The notes under the pieces are model-generated. The model searched no databases and was not told the origin of the DNA. It saw only the letters and a list, made by a program, of their open reading frames with translations. From contig CALFUF010000185.1 of assembly GCA_937916405.1 (NCBI GenBank), positions 1 to 5,486 on the forward strand: a DNA stretch of 5,486 bases, given 5' to 3'. The stretch is from an uncultured Prevotella sp. (GTDB lineage Bacteria > Bacteroidota > Bacteroidia > Bacteroidales > Bacteroidaceae). Below, one piece after another: positions 1 to 5,200 of the stretch. Position numbers and translations under genes: made by a program. Within the stretch, counting starts at the first letter, position 1, and each line of letters begins with the position of its first letter.

Positions 1-126
1 TGTGTATAAAGGGCATTCATAATCAATTTAAACAATTTTAAGAGACACTAGTGATAAAAATTTGAGGATTAAACATTAGATTTTTAACTTTTCGGGGCTA
101 TTTGTTTCAGTTTTTATCTCAACTGG

Positions 127-157
127 TTTATAATCTCAGAAATTTTATATAAATTTG
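127..157 (+). promoter_or_regulatory. Bacteroidetes-type promoter for the ligase gene
   Basis: TAAATTTG at 150-157 is an exact match to the Bacteroidetes -7 consensus TAnnTTTG. TTTA at 127-130 is a 3-of-4 match to the -33 TTTG box, with a 19-base gap. Transcription would start near 162, giving a leader of about 16 bases before the ATG at 178. The leader is A-rich and has no Shine-Dalgarno site, as is usual in this phylum. The rest of 1-149 is AT-rich and I see no gene in it. Confidence 0.6.
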
Positions 158-177
158 CACTGCATAAAATGTAAAGA

Positions 178-2193
178 ATGACTGACGACAAACTAACACG
201 AATGCAGCAACTCGTAAGGGAGTTGAACGAGGCTTCGGATGCTTACTATAACGGACGGGGTGAGCGAATGACCGACTATGAATGGGACGCCCGCTTCGAC
301 GAGCTGCGACGACTGGAACAGGAGACAGGGACTACCCTCCCCGACTCCCCGACTCAGAAAGTATCGGAGGACACCATCACGGGACAGAAGGAGGAACATG
401 AGTTCGCCGCCCTCTCGCTGGCGAAGACCAAGCAACCCGCCGAGCTGGTGAAGTGGGCGGAGGAGCGACCCATCTGGATCTCGTGGAAACTGGACGGACT
501 GACCCTTGTCGTGACGTATGACGACGGACGACTGACGAAGGTGGTCACCCGAGGTAACGGACATATCGGTACGAATATCACACATCTGTCAAAGGCTATC
601 AATGGTGTTCCGCAACATATTGACTACAAAGGACATACCGTCATCCGTGGAGAAGCTGTCATCAGTTATGACGACTTCGACAAGTTCCTGATGGAGAGTG
701 GTGAGGACTATGCGAATCCCCGTAACCTCGCCTCCGGCTCACTGACCTTGAAAGATGTGGAGGAGGTGAAGCAACGGCATATCCAATGGATACCCTTTAC
801 ACTGGTACATATCGATGATGATATCATCTCATGGGGCGACCGTATGACATGGTTGGAGCGACAGGGATTCCAGACGGTGGAGCATGAGCGGGTTGAGCAT
901 CCCGATATCGATGCGGTGGAAGGGGTGATCGATATGTTTACCCAGAAGGTGACCAGCAAACAGAATCCCTACCCTGTCGATGGTCTGGTCATCTGCTACG
1001 ATGATACGGAATATGCCCAGACGGGAAGTGTCACGGGACACCATGCCACCAAAGCTGGTCTCGCTTTCAAATGGCAGGACGAGTCTGCCGACACCATCCT
1101 ACAGGAAGTGGAATGGTCGTGTGCCGCCTCTACCATCTCCCCTGTCGCCATCTTCCAACCCGTGGAACTGGAGGGTACGACGGTGAAGCGTGCGTCACTC
1201 TGTAATATCAGTGAGTGCGAGCGTTTGGGTATTGGCTCGAAGGGGACGGAGATCAGTGTCATCAAAGCGAACAAGATTATCCCGAAGGTCATCAAGGTCA
1301 TCCGCACGGAAGGTGCGTTGGAGATTCCCGATGGGTGTCCGGTGTGCCAGGCAAAGACGGAGATACGGATCAGTGAGGCAAGTGGTACGAAGACACTGCA
1401 CTGTACGAACCCTGAGTGTCCTGCCAAGCAACTGAAGAAATTCGCCCGTTTCGTATCGAAAGAAGGAATGAATATCGACGGTATCTCGGAACAGACCCTC
1501 GCCAAGTTCATCAACCTCGGATGGGTCAGCGAGTATGCTGATATCTACGACCTGCGCGGTCATATCCGTGAACTCGCCAACATGGAGGGTTTCGGAGAGA
1601 AGTCGGCATCGAACATCATGCGTAGCATCGACCGTTCCGCCAACGTGGAGGCACATCGGTTGCTCTATGCCCTGAACATCCCCCTGTGTGGACTGGATGT
1701 CTGCAAGCGGTTGCTGAGTGCTTATCCGCTGGACGAACTGGTAGCCAAGACACAACCTCAACCTGTTGTCGAAGGTGATTTATTCGCATCTCCCACCTCT
1801 GACATCTCACCTCTTACCTCTATTCCAGGCATTGGTCCCGAGAAGTCGGCATCGTTCGTCAACTGGTTCCGTGATGCCCATCACATGAAGCGTTACCAGC
1901 ACCTGCGGGAGAAGATACAGGTGACACAGGCTTCCAACGAGCCGACAGGTAGTCAGTGTGAGGGACTGACCTTCGTCGTGACGGGTGACGTGCATCACTA
2001 TAAGAACCGCAACGAGCTGAAAGCGTATATCGAGTCGCAGGGTGGTAAGGTAGCGTCAGCAGTGAGCGGTTCGACGAGTTTCCTGATTAATAATGACGTG
2101 ATGTCGACCTCGGGTAAGAACCAGAAAGCGAAACAGCTGGGTATTCCCATCATCTCGGAGGATGAGTTCATAGAACGGTTTACGAGGAATTGA
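178..2193 (+). CDS. ligA: NAD-dependent DNA ligase, divergent LigA-type
   Basis: The 671-residue product should seal nicks in duplex DNA using NAD+ as AMP donor, in the cytoplasm. Length and domain order match LigA. Domain Ia is at about 1-60 (YY at 23-24, TDYEWD at 32-37). The adenylation domain is at about 65-300, with nucleophile K104 in KLDG (104-107), TRG at 124-126, RGE at 157-159, NPRN at 180-183, DGL at 268-270 and K298 in AFKW. The OB fold is at about 305-385. A four-Cys zinc finger uses C387, C390, C409 and C414. Helix-hairpin-helix motifs lie near 469-480 and 549-560, and a BRCT domain at about 592-671. The start at 178 places domain Ia right at the N terminus. It is not the standard Bacteroides LigA: motifs such as WKLDGLT, TRGNG, VDGLV and the NDVMSTSGKN stretch in BRCT resemble, from memory, a variant found in Clostridia. 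The usual RTG motif before PVA (322-324) is absent. It may be a second ligase or a transferred copy. ComEC follows 23 bases downstream. Confidence 0.93.
   Translation: MTDDKLTRMQQLVRELNEASDAYYNGRGERMTDYEWDARFDELRRLEQETGTTLPDSPTQKVSEDTITGQKEEHEFAALSLAKTKQPAELVKWAEERPIWISWKLDGLTLVVTYDDGRLTKVVTRGNGHIGTNITHLSKAINGVPQHIDYKGHTVIRGEAVISYDDFDKFLMESGEDYANPRNLASGSLTLKDVEEVKQRHIQWIPFTLVHIDDDIISWGDRMTWLERQGFQTVEHERVEHPDIDAVEGVIDMFTQKVTSKQNPYPVDGLVICYDDTEYAQTGSVTGHHATKAGLAFKWQDESADTILQEVEWSCAASTISPVAIFQPVELEGTTVKRASLCNISECERLGIGSKGTEISVIKANKIIPKVIKVIRTEGALEIPDGCPVCQAKTEIRISEASGTKTLHCTNPECPAKQLKKFARFVSKEGMNIDGISEQTLAKFINLGWVSEYADIYDLRGHIRELANMEGFGEKSASNIMRSIDRSANVEAHRLLYALNIPLCGLDVCKRLLSAYPLDELVAKTQPQPVVEGDLFASPTSDISPLTSIPGIGPEKSASFVNWFRDAHHMKRYQHLREKIQVTQASNEPTGSQCEGLTFVVTGDVHHYKNRNELKAYIESQGGKVASAVSGSTSFLINNDVMSTSGKNQKAKQLGIPIISEDEFIERFTRN
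1787..1821 (+). repeat. Tandem 7-base repeat tract inside the ligase gene
   Basis: Four heptamers run head to tail at 1794-1821: CACCTCT, GACATCT, CACCTCT, TACCTCT. A weaker copy, CATCTCC, precedes them at 1787-1793. They encode residues about 537-548 (Ser/Thr/Pro-rich), in the linker between the two helix-hairpin-helix pairs. Compared with canonical LigA this linker is about 17 residues longer, so the tract probably arose by expansion or insertion in a tolerant loop. The period of 7 is not a multiple of 3, so it is not a peptide repeat. Confidence 0.7.
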
Positions 2194-2216
2194 AGATTGA
2201 ACATTGAACATTGAAA
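2189..2216 (+). repeat. Tandem 7-base repeat tract at the ligA-comEC junction
   Basis: Four heptamers fill 2189-2216 without gaps: ATTGAAG, ATTGAAC, ATTGAAC, ATTGAAA. The first copy contains the ligase stop codon TGA (2191-2193) and the last ends directly before the comEC ATG at 2217. The tract therefore makes up the whole intergenic spacer and the translation initiation region of comEC. A gain or loss of one unit would change the spacing by 7 bases without altering either protein. Confidence 0.85.
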
Positions 2217-3416
2217 ATGCGACGTCAACGACTCATTGCTCCATTACTACCTGTTGCCCTCTCTCTGATAGCGGGCATCCTCATTGGTTGGTACTTTCCC
2301 TTGGATGAGGGAGTACTGCTATGTGTCGTCAGCGGTGTCCTGATAGTCACCCTTCTGTTGCGTCACCATCCTCGTTGGCAGACCGCTGGTATCTGTCTGG
2401 CGACCATCCTGTTCGGTATAATCATCATCCAGTATCCGTTACCCGACTGTCCCTTGGTACAAAGGGCTGGTGAGCGGATGCTGACTTATCGGGAACAACT
2501 GCTACAGCAATACCAGCAAGGAGGTATCCGAGAGGATTCCTATGCCATCATCGCGGCAATGACATTAGGTGACAAGTCGGCACTGACCCCAGCTATCCGT
2601 GAGACATTCAACATCACGGGGGCAGGACATGTGCTTGCCATCAGCGGACTGCATCTCGGTATTTTGTATATGATGGTGTCACTGCTCGTCAGGGGACTCC
2701 GTCTGCGGATGGTGACTCAGATCATCACCATCCTGTTGATCTGGGCTTTCGCCTTCTTAGTGGGGATGTCACCCAGTGTGGTACGCTCCGCAACGATGCT
2801 GACGATGTATGGACTGCTGTCATTAGGTTATCGGCAGAAGACGAGTATCAACGTGCTGGCGTTCACGGCTATCGTCCTGCTCGTCATCCACCCACAATCA
2901 CTCTTTGACATCGGTTTCCAGATGTCCTTCCTTGCCGTCCTCGCTATCCTGTTGTTCTTCCCCTTGCTCAACAGCATCTTCTCAGAGCGGTGGCTGATGG
3001 AGCACCGGGTGGTTCGCTGGCTATGGGGTATGACGGCACTGTCGCTGTCGGCACAGATCGGGGTGGCACCCTTGATCGCTTTCTATTTCCATCGTTTCTC
3101 CACCTATTTCCTGTTGAGTAACTTCGTCGTCATCCCTTGTGCGTACCTTATATTGATAGGAGCCCTCCTGCTCTTCCTCACCCACCTTTCCGTCTTCGCC
3201 ACGGCACTGACAGCCGTCACCACCCTCATGTGTCACACCTTAGACGCTATCGCCTACCTTCCCTACGCCAGCATCAACGACCTCTATCCCACCCTGTCAC
3301 AAACCGTACTCATATACTTTTTTATTCTTTTATGCACTTATTCTCTGTTTTTTTTTACCTTTGTCATAAAACCTAAGGTACTTTCGTGTCTTAGAAATCG
3401 AAAATGCGCAAATTAA
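2217..3416 (+). CDS. comEC: Short ComEC/Rec2-family DNA-uptake channel protein
   Basis: This is a 399-residue polytopic inner-membrane protein of the ComEC/Rec2 family, whose members pass single-stranded DNA into the cytoplasm during natural transformation. Three N-terminal hydrophobic segments (about 8-26, 32-50, 58-73) precede a soluble stretch and the competence core. The core shows TLGDKSAL (116-123), GAGHVLAISGLHLG (135-148), SPSVVRSATM (185-194) and FQMSFLAV (234-241), plus about eight further membrane segments to residue 384. The end is basic. Typical homologues are 600-800 residues with an OB-fold region (DUF4131) after the first helices and often a metallo-beta-lactamase domain at the C terminus. 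Here the first is nearly absent and the second is missing, with no frameshift remnant visible downstream. The ATG at 2217 is preferred over an in-frame TTG at 2211, which lies inside the heptamer tract. It is probably co-transcribed with ligA. A run of nine T (3348-3356) lies near the end. Family call is firm; activity in transformation is inferred. Confidence 0.9.
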   Translation: MRRQRLIAPLLPVALSLIAGILIGWYFPLDEGVLLCVVSGVLIVTLLLRHHPRWQTAGICLATILFGIIIIQYPLPDCPLVQRAGERMLTYREQLLQQYQQGGIREDSYAIIAAMTLGDKSALTPAIRETFNITGAGHVLAISGLHLGILYMMVSLLVRGLRLRMVTQIITILLIWAFAFLVGMSPSVVRSATMLTMYGLLSLGYRQKTSINVLAFTAIVLLVIHPQSLFDIGFQMSFLAVLAILLFFPLLNSIFSERWLMEHRVVRWLWGMTALSLSAQIGVAPLIAFYFHRFSTYFLLSNFVVIPCAYLILIGALLLFLTHLSVFATALTAVTTLMCHTLDAIAYLPYASINDLYPTLSQTVLIYFFILLCTYSLFFFTFVIKPKVLSCLRNRKCAN

Positions 3417-3427
3417 TTTGGCATTTT
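3401..3427. other. Near-perfect palindrome over the comEC stop and trpS -33 box
   Basis: AAAATGC (3401-3407) pairs with GCATTTT (3421-3427). Inside it CAAATT (3409-3414) pairs with AATTTG (3415-3420), and only G3408 is unpaired. The comEC stop TAA (3414-3416) lies at the centre, and the putative trpS -33 box TTTG (3417-3420) is in the right arm. As RNA it folds to 4+7 base pairs around a UUAA loop. As DNA it could be a dimeric repressor site. It is AT-rich and not followed by a clean T tract, so a terminator role is less likely. Confidence 0.5.
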
Positions 3428-3448
3428 GCTCACTTATTCGTACCTTTG
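3417..3448 (+). promoter_or_regulatory. Bacteroidetes-type promoter for trpS
   Basis: TACCTTTG at 3441-3448 matches the TAnnTTTG -7 box exactly, and TTTG at 3417-3420 matches the -33 box with a 20-base gap. The predicted start near 3453-3455 leaves an A-rich leader of roughly 23-25 bases before the trpS ATG, without Shine-Dalgarno sequence. I see no T-box or attenuator in the leader, so regulation by tryptophan at this level looks unlikely. The -33 box is embedded in the palindrome at 3401-3427. Confidence 0.75.
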
Positions 3449-3477
3449 CAAACCGAATTAGACAATAACAAACGAAA

Positions 3478-4569
3478 ATGGGAAAGATTATATTGACAGG
3501 TGACCGTCCTACTGGCAAACTGCACTTGGGACACTATATCGGTTCACTGCGCCGTCGTGTGGAACTGCAAGAGGCTGGCGACTATGAGAAAATGTTTGTG
3601 TTCATGGCTGACGTGCAGGCACTGACTGATAATGCCGACAACCCTGAGAAGATTCGTCAGAACATCATTGAGGTGGCACTCGACTACCTCTCTGCTGGTC
3701 TGAACCCAGAGAAGTGTACGTTGTTCATCCAGAGTCAGATCACGGAACTCGCTGAGTTGACCACCTACCTGATGAACCTCGTGTCGGTATCTCGTGTACA
3801 GCGTAACCCGACCGTGAAGACGGAAGTCAAGATGCGTGGTTTCGAGGGCGAGAGTATTCCCCTCGGCTTCTTCTGCTACCCTGTATCACAGGCTGCCGAC
3901 ATCACCTTGTTCAAGTCTACGACCGTCCCCGCTGGTGAGGACCAGGAGCCGATGCTGGAGGTGACCCGTGAACTGGTACGCCGCTTCAATCAGGTATATG
4001 CACCAGTATTGGTAGAGCCGAATATCATGTTGCCAGAGAATGCGACGGCTCGTCGTCTGCCAGGAACAGACGGTAAGGAGAAGATGTCGAAGTCACTCGG
4101 CAACTGCATCTACCTCTCTGACGATGCCGATACCGTATGGCAGAAGGTTCGCTCGATGTACACTGACCCTGAGCATATCAACCTCAACGACCCTGGTCAT
4201 GTGGAGGGTAATGCGGTATTCACCTATCTCGATGCTTTCTCGAAGGAAGAGGACTTCGCTATGTTCTTACCAGAATACCAGAACCTCGACGAGATGAAAG
4301 ACCACTACCGTCGTGGTGGTCTGGGTGACATGAAGTGTAAGAAGTTCCTGAACCAGATTCTCAACGAGTTCCTGGAGCCGATGCGTCAGCGTCGTCATGA
4401 GTTCGAGCAGGACATCCCTGAGATCTACAACATCCTGAAGAAAGGTACGGAGAAGGCTCGTGAGACCGCTGCCCAGACGATGAGTGAGGTACGCAGTGCC
4501 ATGCGGATCAACTACTTCGACGACAACGAACTGATTCAGTCGCAGGCTGAGCGTTTCCGTGCGAAATAA
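3478..4569 (+). CDS. trpS: Tryptophanyl-tRNA synthetase
   Basis: This 363-residue class Ic aminoacyl-tRNA synthetase charges tRNA-Trp with tryptophan using ATP in the cytoplasm. The N-terminal Rossmann fold carries the HIGH-type signature HLGH (16-19) within GDRPTGKLHLGHY, then MADVQALTDNADN (43-55), SVSRVQRNPTVK (103-114), the SQAADI segment (137-142) and GEDQEP (153-158), which in this family lines the active site. The ATP-binding loop KMSKS is at 202-206 in GTDGKEKMSKSLGN. The C-terminal helical part runs to residue 363. Length is slightly above the roughly 330 residues of E. coli TrpS and, as I remember, normal for Bacteroidetes. The ATG at 3478 fits the family N terminus and sits close behind a good promoter. 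The gene looks intact and essential. It has its own promoter and terminator, so it is probably transcribed alone. Its last 34 bases overlap the 3' end of the convergent gene. Confidence 0.97.
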   Translation: MGKIILTGDRPTGKLHLGHYIGSLRRRVELQEAGDYEKMFVFMADVQALTDNADNPEKIRQNIIEVALDYLSAGLNPEKCTLFIQSQITELAELTTYLMNLVSVSRVQRNPTVKTEVKMRGFEGESIPLGFFCYPVSQAADITLFKSTTVPAGEDQEPMLEVTRELVRRFNQVYAPVLVEPNIMLPENATARRLPGTDGKEKMSKSLGNCIYLSDDADTVWQKVRSMYTDPEHINLNDPGHVEGNAVFTYLDAFSKEEDFAMFLPEYQNLDEMKDHYRRGGLGDMKCKKFLNQILNEFLEPMRQRRHEFEQDIPEIYNILKKGTEKARETAAQTMSEVRSAMRINYFDDNELIQSQAERFRAK

Positions 4570-5018
4570 ACACGCAAGCGTTCCTCTAACGACATACTCG
4601 CATAACGGCGCCACTCGGTGGTGCCGTTTTCTTTGTCATCCAGATAATGCAGGTCGTACATGTGACCGTAAGCCTCCATCTCGAAAGGATTCAACAGATA
4701 ACCGGCATTACGCAAATGCTTACGATAACGGAAAGCCTTCAACCAAAAGACGATGTATTTCCAATAGAAGCAAATCCATGAGTCGTGGGTGTCACGAGCC
4801 TGATAGAGATGAATCATCTCGTGGTTCTTCAGCTCATCCCAACGATGATTGAAGTGCTCAGCCTCCTCCTTGCTATGGGTAATGATGGCTCCGAAGAACG
4901 TCATACCCTCGTAGCCCTTCCGAATCCAGAAGGGAAGATTCACGGCACGCATGTCATCCAGTTTGCTGGGACGGCGTGCACGGAACAACAACGGAAAGAT
5001 ACCCAACAGGTTTGCCAT
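4536..5018 (-). CDS. Small HExxH zinc-metallopeptidase-like protein
   Basis: This 160-residue protein has a zinc-peptidase signature HEMIH (66-70: H66, E67, H70) followed by LYQAR. About 43-45 residues later NPFEMEAYGHM (110-120) offers E113 or E115 as a possible third metal ligand. A hydrophobic aromatic helix (about 81-94, with several Trp, Tyr and Phe) lies between and may be a membrane segment or buried helix. I recall similar short uncharacterised proteins in Bacteroidetes with the order FFG-I-TH, HExxH, FE-EAY, W-Y; here these are TFFGAIITH (40-48) and EWRRY (135-139). Substrate and function are unknown, and it could be a non-catalytic relative. The start at 5018 lies only about seven bases from the promoter's -7 box, so the message would be nearly leaderless. 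Met23 (codon at 4950-4952) is the alternative. The C-terminal 11 codons overlap the end of trpS in antisense, and codons 129-139 contain the trpS terminator. Confidence 0.8.
   Translation of the reverse strand: MANLLGIFPLLFRARRPSKLDDMRAVNLPFWIRKGYEGMTFFGAIITHSKEEAEHFNHRWDELKNHEMIHLYQARDTHDSWICFYWKYIVFWLKAFRYRKHLRNAGYLLNPFEMEAYGHMYDLHYLDDKENGTTEWRRYASMSLEERLRVYFARKRSACD
4604..4634 (+). terminator. Intrinsic terminator of trpS
   Basis: An 11-base-pair stem, AACGGCGCCAC (4604-4614) with GTGGTGCCGTT (4618-4628), closes on a three-base TCG loop. It has one G-U pair and no mismatch, and is followed by a T-rich tract (4627-4634, TTTTCTTT). It lies 35 bases after the trpS stop. On the opposite strand the hairpin is not followed by T residues, so it should stop rightward transcription only. 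It lies wholly inside the convergent metallopeptidase-like gene, where it encodes residues 129-139. Confidence 0.88.
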
Positions 5019-5025
5019 GATGCTG

Positions 5026-5033
5026 CAAAGATA
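5026..5033 (-). promoter_or_regulatory. -7 box for the metallopeptidase-like gene
   Basis: On the minus strand TATCTTTG reads from 5033 to 5026, an exact TAnnTTTG match followed by CAGCATC and then the ATG at 5018. A convincing -33 TTTG box is not present at the expected distance (about 5053-5057), where the octamer repeat tract lies. Transcription would begin within a few bases of the start codon. Confidence 0.6.
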
Positions 5034-5044
5034 CGAAAAAAACG

Positions 5045-5076
5045 GGAGTTAAGGAATGATGGGGTCAAGAAGTTAA
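5045..5076 (+). repeat. Degenerate tandem 8-base repeat tract
   Basis: Four octamers can be read in register: GGAGTTAA (5045-5052), GGAATGAT (5053-5060), GGGGTCAA (5061-5068) and GAAGTTAA (5069-5076). The outer copies differ at one base and the two inner ones are more decayed (5 and 6 of 8 matching the first). The tract lies between the two divergent promoters and covers the place where the leftward promoter's -33 box should be. Confidence 0.5.
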
Positions 5077-5118
5077 GATAATTATTGAGAATTTATTCGC
5101 AAAAGTTCTCTATACACG

Positions 5119-5138
5119 GTTTGCACACTTTTGCAAAC
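5119..5138. promoter_or_regulatory. Inverted repeat upstream of the last gene, possible operator
   Basis: GTTTGCA (5119-5125) and TGCAAAC (5132-5138) form a perfect 7-base inverted repeat with a 6-base spacer. It ends 7 bases before the putative -33 box of the rightward promoter. A third related word, GCAAAAG (5099-5105), is the inverse of CTTTTGC at 5128-5134. The layout is that of a site for a dimeric DNA-binding protein; which protein is unknown. Confidence 0.4.
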
Positions 5139-5145
5139 ACTTTTT

Positions 5146-5177
5146 CTTGGAACGTATTGTTTTATTTCGTATCTTTG
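5146..5177 (+). promoter_or_regulatory. Bacteroidetes-type promoter for the last gene
   Basis: TATCTTTG at 5170-5177 is an exact -7 box, and CTTG at 5146-5149 gives the TTG of a -33 box with a 20-base gap, the same spacing as the trpS promoter. The predicted start is near 5183, leaving a leader of about 18 bases with an A-rich stretch before the ATG at 5201. Confidence 0.75.
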
Positions 5178-5200
5178 CATCAACAAAAACGTAAAGCGAT

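Noticed and set aside
56..85. AAAAATTT / AGATTTTT stem in the left leader as a terminator of an upstream gene
   Set aside because: The arms are almost pure A/T with a 14-base loop, which is expected by chance in such AT-rich DNA.
996..1761. Long minus-strand open frames of 172 and 188 codons inside the ligase gene
   Set aside because: They lie antisense to a well-supported gene, have no recognisable motifs and no promoter of the local type, and reflect the low stop density opposite moderately GC-rich coding DNA.
2211..2216. TTG at 2211 as the comEC start
   Set aside because: It is part of the heptamer repeat. The ATG two codons later is the stronger start and loses nothing of the protein.
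3356..3363. Second exact TACCTTTG box upstream of trpS
   Set aside because: It matches the -7 consensus but lies inside comEC, results partly from the T run, and has no -33 box at the right distance. The copy at 3441-3448 does.
4559..5081. Plus-strand open frames opposite the metallopeptidase-like gene
   Set aside because: The minus-strand frame has a coherent family-like protein with an HExxH motif and a promoter; the plus-strand frames are low-complexity and have no start signal.
5087..5110. GAGAA / TTCTC inverted repeat
   Set aside because: Five-base arms with a 14-base spacer in AT-rich sequence are too weak to support a site.
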